Notes: generated by a model from the letters alone, not told the origin. A stretch of 64,000 bases of DNA from Sphingomonas adhaesiva (GCF_002374855.1 NZ_NWVC01000003.1:186001-250000), one strand, 5' to 3'; positions 52,831-62,690 are shown, counted from the stretch's first letter. Numbers and translations are program-made.

Positions 52831-53757
52831 ATGACCGCATTGCAGCACCAGTTCGACAATGCCGCGGACGCCGAAAGCCCGCTCGACATCGTGCCCGTCG
52901 CGGGGCGGATCGGCGCCGAGGTGCGCGGCGTGCGCCTGTCGGGCGACCTGGACGAAGTGACCGTGGAGGCGATCAAGCGCGCGCTGGTCCGCCACAAGGT
53001 GATCTTCTTCCGCGGCCAGACGCAGCTGGACGATGCCGCGCACGAGGCGTTCGCCGGCCGGCTGGGCGACCCGCTGGCGCATCCGACCGTGCCGGTGGCC
53101 GAGGGATCGCGCTTCCTGCTGGAACTCAACTCGCGCGAGGGGGAGGCGGCGTCGCAATGGCACACTGACATCACCTTCCTGCCGGCCTTTCCGGCGGCGT
53201 CGATCCTGCGCGCGCTGGTGATCCCGGCCGCGGGCGGCGATACCTTGTGGGCGAACGGGGTCGCCGCCTACGAAGGGCTGCCGCCCGCGCTCAAGGCGCT
53301 GGTGGCGGACCTGCGCGCGGTGCACACCAACGCCTATGACTATGCCGTCGCCCGGCCCGAGGCGTCGGACGAACAGATCCGCCGCCACCGCGAGGTGTTC
53401 GCCTCCACCGTCTACGAAACCGAGCATCCGGTCGTGCACGTCCATCCGGTGACGGGCGAGAAGGCGCTGCTGCTGGGCAATTTCGTCAAGAATTTCGTCG
53501 GGCTGAACCGCGAGGATTCGAGCCGGCTGTTCCAGACGCTGCAGGAGCATATCACCAAGCCGGAGAATACGGTGCGCTGGCGCTGGCAGCCGGGCGATGT
53601 CGCCATCTGGGACAATCGCGCGACGCAGCACCGCGCGATCGCCGATTTCGGCAAGCAGAAGCGCCACCTGCGCCGCGCGACGATCGCCGGATCGGTGCCG
53701 GTCGCGATCGACGGCACGCACAGCCGCGCGCTGAAGCCCGAAGCGGCCGCGGCCTGA
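52831..53757 (+). CDS. TauD/TfdA-family Fe(II)/2-oxoglutarate dioxygenase
   Basis: A 308-residue dioxygenase that likely releases sulfite or sulfate from a sulfonate or alkyl sulfate. Iron ligands: His111 and Asp113 (QWHTDITF) and distal His267 (NRATQHRAIADFG). The 2-oxoglutarate-binding Arg is among R278-R282. The sequence, including NFVGLNREDSSRLFQTLQEH, looks like the AtsK/alkylsulfatase side of the family. It follows the transporter with GAAGGAGTGATC before the ATG. Confidence 0.92.
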   Translation: MTALQHQFDNAADAESPLDIVPVAGRIGAEVRGVRLSGDLDEVTVEAIKRALVRHKVIFFRGQTQLDDAAHEAFAGRLGDPLAHPTVPVAEGSRFLLELNSREGEAASQWHTDITFLPAFPAASILRALVIPAAGGDTLWANGVAAYEGLPPALKALVADLRAVHTNAYDYAVARPEASDEQIRRHREVFASTVYETEHPVVHVHPVTGEKALLLGNFVKNFVGLNREDSSRLFQTLQEHITKPENTVRWRWQPGDVAIWDNRATQHRAIADFGKQKRHLRRATIAGSVPVAIDGTHSRALKPEAAAA

Positions 53758-53819
53758 TCCATCCCTTCCCGGGCCGGTGCGTGTCGCGCCGGCCTGTCCA
53801 TCTTCACCGGAGCCGTTCG

Positions 53820-55505
53820 ATGCGCTTCCTTCTTCCCGCCGCGCTGCTGGCGGGCACGATGCTCGCCCCGGTGGCGCTCAATGCGGCGCGCGCGCCGACG
53901 CCTGCCGCCGCGCCCGCACCCGCCGCGCCGGCGCCGCGGGCCGCCCCGCCGAACATCCTGGTGATCGTCGCCGACGACCTGGGCTATTCCGATCTGGGCG
54001 CGTTCGGCGGCGAGATCCGCACCCCCAACCTGGACGCGCTGGCGCTGCGCGGGCTGCGGCTGACCGGGTTCCATTCGGCGCCCACCTGTTCGCCGACCCG
54101 CTCGATGCTGCTGTCGGGGACCGACAACCATCTGGCCGGGCTGGGCAACATGGCGGAGATGTGGGCGCCCAACCAGCGCGGGCAGCGCGGCTACGAAGGC
54201 TATCTGCCCGGCGATATCGTGACGCTGGCCGACCGGCTGCGCGACCTTGGCTATGCCACGATGATGTCGGGCAAATGGCATCTGGGCGTGCGCGAGGAGG
54301 ACAGCCCCGCGCGCCACGGCTTCGACCAGAGCTTCGACCTGGCGCAGGGCGGCGGCAGTCATTTCGGGACCGACCTGTCGAAGGCGCCGGGCGACGGGGG
54401 CACGACCTATTGGGAGAACGGGCGGCGGCTGGCGGCGCTGCCCGCGGATTTCTACTCGTCGGACGCCTATGCCGGCAAGCTGATCGAGCAATTGGGCCGT
54501 GCCGATGCGGGCAAGCCGTTCTTCGCCTATCTCACCTTCACCGCGCCGCACTGGCCGTTGCAGGCGCCGGCCGAGGATATCGCGCGCTATCGCGGGGCAT
54601 ATGACGACGGGTTCGAGGCGCTGCGCCAGCGCCGGCTGGCGCGGCTCAAGGCGCTGGGCCTCGTCCCGGCGAACGTCGCGGCGCATGACGTCGAACTGCC
54701 CGCGGGCGAACGCTGGGCCGAACTGTCGCCGGCGAAGCGACGCGAACAGGCGCGGCTGATGGAGGTCTATGCCGCGATGGTCGACCGCATGGACCGGAAT
54801 GTCGGCCGCGTGATCGATTACCTGAAGCGCACCGGCCGCTACGACAACACCATCATCCTGTTCACCGCCGACAATGGCGCCGAGGGGGCGGACCTGGCGA
54901 AGATCGAGATCCCCGCGTTCCAGGCGCGCGTGAAGGCGGCGGACAATCGCATCGACAATATCGGCACCGCGACCTCCTATGCCTGGTACGGGCCGGGCTG
55001 GGCGCAGGCAGCGACCGCGCCGTCGTGGCTGTACAAGGGTTACACGACCGAGGGCGGGACGCGCGTTGCCGCGTTCATCGACTGGCCGGGCGCGCGGCGG
55101 CACGGGATCAGCCACGCCTTCGGCACGGTGATGGACGTCGTGCCGACGCTGGTGGAGGCGGCGGGCGGCGACTGGCGCGGTGCCACCTACGCCGGGCGGA
55201 CGGTGCAGCCGGTGCGCGGCGTCAGCTGGCGCGCGTATCTGACGGGCGGGGCGGCGCGCGTCCATGCGCCGGACGAGGCGATCGGCAGCGAATTGTTCGG
55301 CCGCCGCGCGCTGCGCCAGGGCGACTGGAAGGCGGTGAACCTGGGCGACCGCTGGCGGCTGTTCAACCTGGCCGAGGACCCGGGCGAGACGCACGACCTG
55401 GCGGCGCGCGAACCGGCGCGGCTGGCTGCGCTGGTCGCCGCCTGGGATCGCTACGGCAAGGAAACCGGGGTCATCATGCCCTCGACCCCGAGCCGCTATC
55501 CGTGA
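53820..55505 (+). CDS. Exported arylsulfatase-type sulfatase
   Basis: A 561-residue sulfatase hydrolysing sulfate esters in the periplasm. A signal peptide and a Pro/Ala linker occupy residues 1-43. The metal site begins LVIVADDLGYSDLGAFG, the formylglycine motif is C90-S-P-T-R94, and the second signature is MMSGKWHLG. Further sequence GYTTEGGTRVAAFIDWPG is family-typical. Activity needs a formylglycine-generating or anSME enzyme encoded elsewhere. It is last of the receptor-transporter-dioxygenase-sulfatase run. Confidence 0.94.
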   Translation: MRFLLPAALLAGTMLAPVALNAARAPTPAAAPAPAAPAPRAAPPNILVIVADDLGYSDLGAFGGEIRTPNLDALALRGLRLTGFHSAPTCSPTRSMLLSGTDNHLAGLGNMAEMWAPNQRGQRGYEGYLPGDIVTLADRLRDLGYATMMSGKWHLGVREEDSPARHGFDQSFDLAQGGGSHFGTDLSKAPGDGGTTYWENGRRLAALPADFYSSDAYAGKLIEQLGRADAGKPFFAYLTFTAPHWPLQAPAEDIARYRGAYDDGFEALRQRRLARLKALGLVPANVAAHDVELPAGERWAELSPAKRREQARLMEVYAAMVDRMDRNVGRVIDYLKRTGRYDNTIILFTADNGAEGADLAKIEIPAFQARVKAADNRIDNIGTATSYAWYGPGWAQAATAPSWLYKGYTTEGGTRVAAFIDWPGARRHGISHAFGTVMDVVPTLVEAAGGDWRGATYAGRTVQPVRGVSWRAYLTGGAARVHAPDEAIGSELFGRRALRQGDWKAVNLGDRWRLFNLAEDPGETHDLAAREPARLAALVAAWDRYGKETGVIMPSTPSRYP

Positions 55506-55517
55506 GGTGACGAGGCG

Positions 55518-55544
55518 CCGGCCCGCGCCGCGATCGCGGGCCGG
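55518..55544. terminator. Perfect 10-bp hairpin between sulfatase and pit genes
   Basis: CCGGCCCGCG and CGCGGGCCGG form a perfect stem with loop CCGCGAT between two converging genes. No T-run is present on either strand. It is built like the pyrC/topA junction hairpin and is probably a shared transcription barrier. Confidence 0.55.
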
Positions 55545-55553
55545 TCGGGCGGT

Positions 55554-56567
55554 TCAGAACAGCAGCGTCAGGCCGTAGAACAGCGCGCCGATCGTCGCGG
55601 AGGCGGGAATGGTAATGATCCACGCCATCACGACGTTCTGCGCCACGCCCCAGCGTACCGCCGACGCGCGCCGCGCGGTGCCCGCGCCGATGATCGCACC
55701 GGTGATCGTGTGGGTGGTCGACACCGGAATGCCCAGCGCGGAGGCGGTGAACAGCACGATCGACCCGGCCAGCGAGGCGCTGAACCCCTGGTGCTGCGAC
55801 AGCTTGGTGATGCGGCTGCCCATCGTCTCGATGATCTTCCACCCCCCGGTCATCGTGCCCGCCGCGATCGCGACATAGCAGCTGATCGCCACCCAGTGCG
55901 GCACCTCGAACGGGCCGGTCAGATAGCCGGTGGAATAGAGTAGCACGGTGATGATCCCCATCGTCTTCTGCGCATCGTTCAGCCCGTGGCTGAGCGAATA
56001 GGCGGCGGACGACAGGAGGTGCAGCGCGCGGAAATTGCGCTCCGCCCGGTTCGCGGTGGCGCGGCGCAACGCCCAGCTGGACAGCAGCATCACCAGCATC
56101 GCCAGGATCATCCCCAGCGTCGGCGACAGCACGATCGCCAACAGCGTCTTGTTGAGGCCGCCCCATTTCACCGCGCCGATGCCGGCATGGGTGACGCCCG
56201 CGCCGATCAGCCCGCCGACCAGCGCGTGGCTGCTGGACGACGGAATGCCGCGCAGCCAGGTGATGACGTTCCACGACATCGCCCCGCCCAGCGCGCCGAA
56301 GATCACCGCCGGGGTCACCACGTCCTTGTCGATCAGCCCCTTGCCGATCGTTTCCGCCACCGCATGCAGGCTGGGGATGGCGATCGTCAGGAAATAGGCG
56401 GCGAAGTTGAACGCGGCGGCGAACAGCACCGCCTGCACCGGCGACAGCAGGCGCGTGGCGACGACCGTGGCGATCGAATTGGCCGCATCGTGCAGGCCGT
56501 TGAGGAAATCGAACGCGAGCGCGACCGCGATCAGGCCGACCAGCAGCGGAAAGGCCAGTTCGTGCAT
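55554..56567 (-). CDS. pit: Low-affinity inorganic phosphate transporter
   Basis: A 337-residue PiT-family phosphate permease. Two copies of the family motif are visible: FLNGLHDAANSIATVVATR near the N terminus and LSHGLNDAQKTMGIITVLL in the middle, with IPSSSSHALVGGLIGAGV and IPVSTTHTITGAIIGAG. About ten membrane helices. It lies 21 bp downstream of the NUDIX-DUF47 gene on the same strand; DUF47 proteins commonly accompany pit. Confidence 0.95.
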   Translation of the reverse strand: MHELAFPLLVGLIAVALAFDFLNGLHDAANSIATVVATRLLSPVQAVLFAAAFNFAAYFLTIAIPSLHAVAETIGKGLIDKDVVTPAVIFGALGGAMSWNVITWLRGIPSSSSHALVGGLIGAGVTHAGIGAVKWGGLNKTLLAIVLSPTLGMILAMLVMLLSSWALRRATANRAERNFRALHLLSSAAYSLSHGLNDAQKTMGIITVLLYSTGYLTGPFEVPHWVAISCYVAIAAGTMTGGWKIIETMGSRITKLSQHQGFSASLAGSIVLFTASALGIPVSTTHTITGAIIGAGTARRASAVRWGVAQNVVMAWIITIPASATIGALFYGLTLLF

Positions 56568-56588
56568 GGCTGTATCGTCCCGGACCGG

Positions 56589-57656
56589 TCAGGCGTGGTC
56601 GATGACGATGCCGTCGATCTCGTCGGCGACATCCTCGAACGCGTCGATGATGCGCTCCAGATGCTTGTAGATCTCGCGCTCGGTGACGAAGCGCAGCGTG
56701 TCGGCGGTGCCGTGGTCGCGCAGCGCGCGCTTCAGCCCGGCGGCATGGACCTCGTCGGCATGGCCCTCGATACGGATCAGCCGCTCGGTCAGTTCGTGCA
56801 GCCGTTCGCCGTTGCGGGTGACGTCGCGCAGCAGCGGCATCGCCTCCGCCGCCAGCCGCGCGGCATCGACGGCCAGCGCAGCCATGTCGCGCATTTCCGG
56901 CGCGAAGTCGTTCAGGCCGTACAGGTCGACCGCGGCGGCGGCGGCCTGCATCTCGTCGACCGTATCGTCCAGCGCGCCGATCAGCGCGGTGATCGCGCCG
57001 CGATCGAACGGGGTCAGGAACGTCTTGCGGACGGTGACCAGCACCTCGCGCGTGATGTCGTCGGCGTCATGCTCGCGTTCGCTGATCTCGCGGATATGCT
57101 CCGCGGCGGCCGGGCCGCCCGCGAACAGCCGCGCGGTCGCTTCCGCGCCGGCCTGTACCGCGGCGGCATGCGCCTCGAACAGTTCGAAGAAATTGCCCGT
57201 CCTGGGAAGCAGGCGCTGAAACCAACCGAACATCGAACCCCATCCAGAGTCTTTGGCGACCATGCCCGCCTGACGCCCGCGCCGAATCGCCGCCCGGAAA
57301 TCGGCCGGCGCGAAGGAGCGGATCAGGTCGCGCAGGTCGGGCTCGTCCACCACATCGGCGGCGCGGGCAAGCGGAAACCAGCGGCGTTCGCGCTCGCCCT
57401 GCTCTTTCCAGCTGTCCAGCTCCTCGCTGACGGCCAGCGGAAACACCTCCACATCGGCCATCAGCGATGCGCCGCTGCCGCGCCGCTTGCGATAGCGATA
57501 GCTGCCCAGCGGCACCGGCGACAGCGCGCCGACCACGCCCGCTTCCTCGCGCGCTTCCATCGCGGCGGCGTCATGCGGCGACAGGCGCGGGTCGATATTG
57601 CCCTTGGGGATCACCCACCGCCCCGTCCCGCGCGAGGTGACGAGCAGCACCTGCAC
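56589..57656 (-). CDS. NUDIX domain fused in frame to DUF47 (PhoU-like) protein
   Basis: A 355-residue reading frame. Residues 1-~125 are NUDIX-like (TGRWVIPKGN, box MEAREEAGVVG). From Met142 (codon at 57233) the sequence MFGWFQRLLPRTGNFFELFE is a complete DUF47 protein of 214 residues, a PhoU-like helical partner of Pit. No stop separates the two, so either a fusion or an internal start with its own GGATGGGG site. Conserved NUDIX sequence (IRQIAALPYRL) continues upstream of the first usable start (GTG at 57656) with no ATG/GTG/TTG in frame. Pit lies immediately downstream. Confidence 0.8.
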   Translation of the reverse strand: MQVLLVTSRGTGRWVIPKGNIDPRLSPHDAAAMEAREEAGVVGALSPVPLGSYRYRKRRGSGASLMADVEVFPLAVSEELDSWKEQGERERRWFPLARAADVVDEPDLRDLIRSFAPADFRAAIRRGRQAGMVAKDSGWGSMFGWFQRLLPRTGNFFELFEAHAAAVQAGAEATARLFAGGPAAAEHIREISEREHDADDITREVLVTVRKTFLTPFDRGAITALIGALDDTVDEMQAAAAAVDLYGLNDFAPEMRDMAALAVDAARLAAEAMPLLRDVTRNGERLHELTERLIRIEGHADEVHAAGLKRALRDHGTADTLRFVTEREIYKHLERIIDAFEDVADEIDGIVIDHA

Positions 57657-57780
57657 GTCGCGCGTGTCCTGGGTGTCGAGGCGATAGGGAAGCGCGGCGA
57701 TCTGGCGAATGGAAAAGCTCCGGCGCGGGAATGGCGTAAACGGCCATCATAGCCGCATCGGTGCGGGAAAACAGGGGGCG

Positions 57781-58980
57781 TCAGTCCGCCGGCCAGGCAT
57801 AGGAGAAGCGCAGCGCCAGCACGATTGCGTCCTTCACCGACCGGTCGGCGCCGGGGTGCAGGATATATTGCACGTCGGGCTGTATCGACAGGCCCGCCAG
57901 CAGCTCGTCCGAATAGGTCAGCTCGAACAGCGTCTCCGCCCCGGTCAACGGCGGCGAGCCGGCGGGTGCGCCGTCGCGATAGGGGCGCGACAGCACGCCG
58001 CTGCCCGCGCCCAGCGACAGCATGCTGGCCGGGCGCGCGGCGAACAGCCGGTCGATCAGCACGCCCGCCTGCCAGCCGCCCGAAAACGGCGTGGTGCGCC
58101 CGTCGGACACGCCGGCGCGCGCGAACACCGCGGTATGCGCCACGTCGCCCTCGGCGCCCGCCAGGTCGAACGAGGCGAGCACATAGGCGTCCTGCGCGTC
58201 GAACCGCTCCTCCACCGGGGTGACGCCCGGCGGGATCACGCCCGGTTGCCGCTTGGTATAGCGCCAGCCGCCGATCCCCAGCCGCAGCGGCGCGGTGATC
58301 CCCGCCTCCGCAATCACCAGCACGCCATTGCGCGCGCTGGTGTCGATGCCGCCGTCGTCGCCCAGCGTGCCGGCGGTGGCGTTGATGACGGCCGCCTGCG
58401 CATAGCCGCGCCCGCGCTCCACACGCAGCCGCGCGGCGAGCGCGGTGGACGGGAAGATCGACGGCCCGTTCGGCCCGGTCGACGACAGTTCCGATCCGAT
58501 CCCGAAGATCGGGTTGACCAGCAGCCCGGCCGGATCGCTGACGTAGAATTCGCTGTTAAGGTCGTACAGCCCCGCGCGCAGCGTCACGCCGCCGCCCAGC
58601 GCCTGTTCCACCCACGCCTCGTACAGTTTCAGCCGCTGGCTGGTGACCTCGATATTGTCGATGCCCTGCAACGTGCCGGCAAGGTCGTTGGGATTGCCGC
58701 CGAAATTGTTGAGCACGTCGGCGTGGAAGGACGCGCCGCGCCACCCGATCGCACGCGCCAGATCGACGTCGGCGGTGATGTCGAGATTGTCGAGCGCCCG
58801 CGCCCCGCGTGCCGCGCCGCCATCCACCACGCCGATCACTTCGGCGCTATAGCTGGCCGACAGCTTCACGATTGGTTCCGCCGCGGGCGCATCCTGCGCA
58901 GTTGCCGGGGCGGCGGCGAACATCGCGGTCGTCGCTGCGGCCGCGATCAATGGGCGCATTATGTTGTAGGTGTTGCGCAT
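57781..58980 (-). CDS. OprB-like carbohydrate porin
   Basis: A 399-residue outer membrane protein with signal peptide (AAATTAMFAAAPATAQ). Porin features: alternating beta segments, FHADVLNNFGGNPNDLAGTL, LKLYEAWVEQALGGGVTLRA, GLYDLNSEFYVSDPAGLLVN, and the C-terminal ALRFSYAWPAD. This pattern matches carbohydrate-selective (OprB) porins. It is divergent from the chemoreceptor gene across an AT-rich 186-bp region. Confidence 0.85.
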   Translation of the reverse strand: MRNTYNIMRPLIAAAATTAMFAAAPATAQDAPAAEPIVKLSASYSAEVIGVVDGGAARGARALDNLDITADVDLARAIGWRGASFHADVLNNFGGNPNDLAGTLQGIDNIEVTSQRLKLYEAWVEQALGGGVTLRAGLYDLNSEFYVSDPAGLLVNPIFGIGSELSSTGPNGPSIFPSTALAARLRVERGRGYAQAAVINATAGTLGDDGGIDTSARNGVLVIAEAGITAPLRLGIGGWRYTKRQPGVIPPGVTPVEERFDAQDAYVLASFDLAGAEGDVAHTAVFARAGVSDGRTTPFSGGWQAGVLIDRLFAARPASMLSLGAGSGVLSRPYRDGAPAGSPPLTGAETLFELTYSDELLAGLSIQPDVQYILHPGADRSVKDAIVLALRFSYAWPAD

Positions 58981-59166
58981 CCGTACCTCCGGCGATCCGA
59001 TTAGCCGCACGGCGATGCAGGAATGTTTGTAGAATACGGTAAAGACGACTTTTATGTTCCGGATTGATCGTCTGGTAACAGGTGATCACAACCATTCCGG
59101 CAGGATTAAGATAAATTTTGCGATCTCTAACTATGCTTGCGGCCTCATTCGTCATGGGGAGCAGAC

Positions 59167-61011
59167 ATGACCCGATCGATTAACCGGATGACGTGGATCG
59201 CGATCGCGGCGCTGGCCGTCCTTGTGCTGGCCGCCGGCGCGACCAGCGTATGGACCAGCCGGATCCAGGCGGGCGCGGTCGCGCGGCTGAACGATTCCGG
59301 TGATCTGGTACGCAATCACATGACGGCCGACATGATGCACGACGCGATCCGCGGCGACGTGCTGACCGTGCTGGCGGCGCGGAACAATCCGGGGCTGGAC
59401 TCCGCCGACGCCGCGCGATCGCTGACCAAGGACATCGCCGCGCTGCGCGAGGCGCTGGCGGTCGATCGCGCCTATGTCGCCGCGCCGGACGTCGCGCAGG
59501 CGGCCACGCGCATCACCGCCGACGCCGATCGCTATGCCGCCGCGGCGCAAGCGATCGTGAAGGCCGCGCAGGTCGATCCGGCGAGGGCGGGCGCGCAACT
59601 GCCGGCGTTCCTGAAGAGCTTCGACACCCTGGAAAAGAGCATGTCGGAGGTGTCGGACACGATCGACCGGCACGCCGACGCCGTCGCGGCCGGGGCAAGT
59701 GCGACCGCGTCGCTGGCCAACATCCTGATCGTCGGCGCCGCCGCGATCACCGTGCTGGTCGTGCTGCTGGTGGGCTATGCCGCGCGCCGGTTCGTCGTGG
59801 CGCCGCTGATCGCCTTGGTCGGCGTGGTGCGGCGGATGAGCGAGGGCGACCTGTCGGTGGAGGTGCCCGCCGCATCGCGTCGCGACGAGCTGGGGCAGCT
59901 GGCCGGCGCGACGCTGGCGTTCCGCGATCAGCTGGCCGGGGCCGAGCGCGCCAAGCAGGAACAGACCGACCTGATCGTCGGCAGCGTCGGCGACGCGCTG
60001 TCGCGGCTGGCGGACGGCGACCTGATGGTGCGCGTGAATGCCGAGCTGACCGGGCCGTTCGCCAAGCTGAAGAGCGATTTCAACAATGCCGCGCAGGCGC
60101 TGCAGTCGACGATGAGGCGCGTGTCCGATTCGACCAGCGGCATCAACAACGGCGCCGCCGACATCCGCCAGGCGTCGGACGACCTGTCCCAGCGCACCGA
60201 GCAGCAGGCCGCCAGCCTGGAGCAGACCGCCGCCGCGATGGAACAGATCACCAGCGGCGTGCGCGAATCGGCTGCCCGCGCGGCGCGCGCCAATGCCGCC
60301 GTCGAACAGGCGCGCGACGAGGCGCAGCGTTCCGGCGAGGTGATGCAGGCCGCGGTCGAGGCGATGGGCGCGATCGAGCGCACGTCCGGCGAGATTTCGG
60401 ACATCATCAGCGTGATCGACGGCATCGCGTTCCAGACCAACCTGCTGGCGCTCAACGCCGGGGTCGAGGCGGCGCGCGCCGGCGATGCCGGCAAGGGCTT
60501 CGCCGTCGTCGCCAGCGAGGTGCGCGCGCTGGCGCAGCGGTCCGCCGACGCGGCCAAGGACGTGAAGGCGCGCATCACCGCCTCCGCCGACCAGGTCGGC
60601 AACGGCGTCGGGCTGGTCGGCGAGACGGGCGAGGCGCTGACCCGGATCATCGAGCGCATCACCGAGATCAACGGGCTGGTGCGCGAGATCGCGGCGTCGG
60701 CCGAACAGCAATCGACCAGCCTGGTTCAGGTCAGCACCGCGGTGTCGGAAATGGACGGCGTGACGCAGCAGAATGCCGCGATGGTCGAACAGGCGACCGC
60801 CGCGGCGCGCAGCCTGGCGGAGGAAGCGGACATGCTCGCCTCGCAAGTGGCGCGCTTCCGCACCGGCGGCGGTGCCGTCACGCCGCTCGCGACCGCGCGT
60901 GCCGAGCCGGCGCCGGCGCCCGCGGCCACCGCCCGGCTCGCGCCGCAGCGGATCGTGCGACAGGCCGGCAACGCCGCGCTGGCGGTGGAGGACGACTGGT
61001 CGTCCTTCTGA
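59167..61011 (+). CDS. Methyl-accepting chemotaxis protein
   Basis: A 614-residue chemoreceptor. TM1 (about 9-28), a periplasmic helical sensor region (~29-180) rich in Asp/Ala, TM2 (~182-206), HAMP from VAPLIALVGVVRRMSEGDLS, then a long signalling domain with the hairpin tip FQTNLLALNAGVEAARAGDA and GKGFAVVASEVRALAQRSAD. The usual tip Ala is Gly here (NAGVEAA). The C terminus EDDWSSF is a possible methylation/CheR-tether-like tail. The ATG at 59167 follows GGGGAGCAG. Confidence 0.94.
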   Translation: MTRSINRMTWIAIAALAVLVLAAGATSVWTSRIQAGAVARLNDSGDLVRNHMTADMMHDAIRGDVLTVLAARNNPGLDSADAARSLTKDIAALREALAVDRAYVAAPDVAQAATRITADADRYAAAAQAIVKAAQVDPARAGAQLPAFLKSFDTLEKSMSEVSDTIDRHADAVAAGASATASLANILIVGAAAITVLVVLLVGYAARRFVVAPLIALVGVVRRMSEGDLSVEVPAASRRDELGQLAGATLAFRDQLAGAERAKQEQTDLIVGSVGDALSRLADGDLMVRVNAELTGPFAKLKSDFNNAAQALQSTMRRVSDSTSGINNGAADIRQASDDLSQRTEQQAASLEQTAAAMEQITSGVRESAARAARANAAVEQARDEAQRSGEVMQAAVEAMGAIERTSGEISDIISVIDGIAFQTNLLALNAGVEAARAGDAGKGFAVVASEVRALAQRSADAAKDVKARITASADQVGNGVGLVGETGEALTRIIERITEINGLVREIAASAEQQSTSLVQVSTAVSEMDGVTQQNAAMVEQATAAARSLAEEADMLASQVARFRTGGGAVTPLATARAEPAPAPAATARLAPQRIVRQAGNAALAVEDDWSSF

Positions 61012-61086
61012 CGGGCAGGGGGTAGACGGGCAGGGAGGCGCGATCCGGCTCGACTATCCCGCGGCCATCGGGCATCAGCGCGGGCG

Positions 61087-61752
61087 ATGCCCCCCGCGCT
61101 TGCCCATATCGACACCTGGATCTTCGATCTCGACAACACGCTCTATCCGGCGAGCGCGAACCTCTTCGCGCTGATCGACGCGCGGATGACCGCGTTCATC
61201 GCCGATTTCCTGTCGGTCGACCCGGTCGAGGCGCGACGCATCCAGAAGGACTATTTCCTGGGCCACGGCACCACGCTGGCCGGGCTGATGGCCGAGCATG
61301 ATATCGATCCGGCCGCCTTCCTGACGTTCGTCCACGATATCGAGATGGACGTGCTGGAGGAGAACGCCCCGCTCGCCGCCGCGCTGGCGCAGCTGCCCGG
61401 GCGCAAGCTGGTCTTCACCAACGGCGACCGCCCCTATGCGCTGAAGGTGCTGGAGCGGCTGGGCCTGGGGCAGAGTTTCGAGGCGGTGCACGACATCCAT
61501 GCGATGGACCTGGTGCCCAAGCCGGCGCCCGGCGCCTATGCCGGGCTGTGCGCGGCGTTCGGCATCGACCCCACCCGCGCGCTGTTCGTCGAGGACATGG
61601 CCCGCAACCTGGCCCCCGCCAAGGCGATCGGCATGACGACCGTATGGGTGGACAACGGGTCCGAGCAGCACCACGACGCCGACCGATCCTATGTCGACCT
61701 GCGCGTGACCGACGTCACCGCCTGGGTCCAGTCACTGTTGGAGGACCAATGA
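61087..61752 (+). CDS. HAD-family pyrimidine 5'-nucleotidase-like hydrolase
   Basis: A 221-residue HAD phosphatase of the SDT1/pyrimidine nucleotidase type. Motif I is [15 protein letters not shown], motif [17 protein letters not shown], motif III the Lys in VPKPAPGAY, motif [16 protein letters not shown]. It ends in an ATGA overlap with dapD, so the two are co-translated. The substrate is not certain; nucleotide monophosphates are usual for the family. Confidence 0.88.
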   Translation: MPPALAHIDTWIFDLDNTLYPASANLFALIDARMTAFIADFLSVDPVEARRIQKDYFLGHGTTLAGLMAEHDIDPAAFLTFVHDIEMDVLEENAPLAAALAQLPGRKLVFTNGDRPYALKVLERLGLGQSFEAVHDIHAMDLVPKPAPGAYAGLCAAFGIDPTRALFVEDMARNLAPAKAIGMTTVWVDNGSEQHHDADRSYVDLRVTDVTAWVQSLLEDQ

Positions 61753-62567
61753 CCGCCGAGCTTTCCGCGACGATCGATGCCGCCTGGGACAATCGCGCCG
61801 ATCTGGGGCTGACCACCGGGGGCGAGGTGCGCGTGGCGGTCGACCGCGCGCTGGCGATGCTGGACGCGGGCACCGCGCGCGTCGCCGAGCCCGACGGCAA
61901 CGGCGGCTGGCGCGTCAACCAGTGGCTGAAGAAGGCGGTTCTGCTGTCGTTCCGCCTCAACGACAATGCGTTGATCGACAATGGTCCCGGTGCGGGCCAC
62001 TGGTTCGACAAGGTACCGTCGAAATTCTCCGGCTGGAGCGAGGCGGAATTCCGCGCCGCGGGTTTCCGCGCGGTGCCCGGCAGTATCGTGCGCCGCGGCG
62101 CGCATGTCGCCAAGGGCGCGGTGCTGATGCCCAGCTTCGTCAACATCGGCGCCTATGTCGGCGAAGGCACGATGGTCGATACCTGGGCCACCGTCGGCAG
62201 CTGCGCGCAGATCGGGAAGAACGTCCACATCTCCGGCGGCGCCGGGATCGGCGGCGTGCTGGAGCCGTTGCAGGCCGATCCGGTCATCATCGGCGACGGC
62301 GCGTTCATCGGCGCGCGCAGCGAAGTGGCCGAGGGTGTGCGCGTGGGCGAGGGCGCGGTGCTGTCGATGGGCGTGTACCTGGGCGCGTCGACCAAGATCA
62401 TCGACCGCGCCACCGGCGAGGTGTATCGCGGCGAAGTACCGCCCTATGCGGTGGTCGTGCCCGGGTCGACCGGCGGCAATTTGGGCCTGTATTGCGCGGT
62501 GATCGTCAAGCGCGTCGACGCGCAGACCCGCAGCAAGACCAGCATCAACGAACTGCTGCGCGACTGA
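61749..62567 (+). CDS. dapD: Tetrahydrodipicolinate N-succinyltransferase
   Basis: The succinylation step of lysine and diaminopimelate synthesis. The 272-residue product has left-handed beta-helix hexapeptide repeats ([59 protein letters not shown]) and the family C terminus. It overlaps the upstream HAD gene by four bases. Confidence 0.96.
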   Translation: MTAELSATIDAAWDNRADLGLTTGGEVRVAVDRALAMLDAGTARVAEPDGNGGWRVNQWLKKAVLLSFRLNDNALIDNGPGAGHWFDKVPSKFSGWSEAEFRAAGFRAVPGSIVRRGAHVAKGAVLMPSFVNIGAYVGEGTMVDTWATVGSCAQIGKNVHISGGAGIGGVLEPLQADPVIIGDGAFIGARSEVAEGVRVGEGAVLSMGVYLGASTKIIDRATGEVYRGEVPPYAVVVPGSTGGNLGLYCAVIVKRVDAQTRSKTSINELLRD

Positions 62568-62648
62568 TCCCGCAACGGGGCGGTGCGCGCGTATAACATG
62601 TAAAACAAAATCACCGCGCTGCCTCGACACCGTCATGTGCCGCGCCTA

Positions 62649-62675
62649 TCCACGGGCGCAGCAACCGCCCGTGGA
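62649..62675 (+). promoter_or_regulatory. Perfect 10-bp hairpin in the glpX leader
   Basis: TCCACGGGCG and CGCCCGTGGA pair perfectly around a 7-base loop, ending 15 bases before the glpX ATG and touching the GAAGAGG ribosome site. It could terminate dapD transcripts, protect the mRNA 5' end, or modulate translation; no T-run follows. Confidence 0.5.
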
Positions 62676-62690
62676 TGAAGAGGAAAAGCG

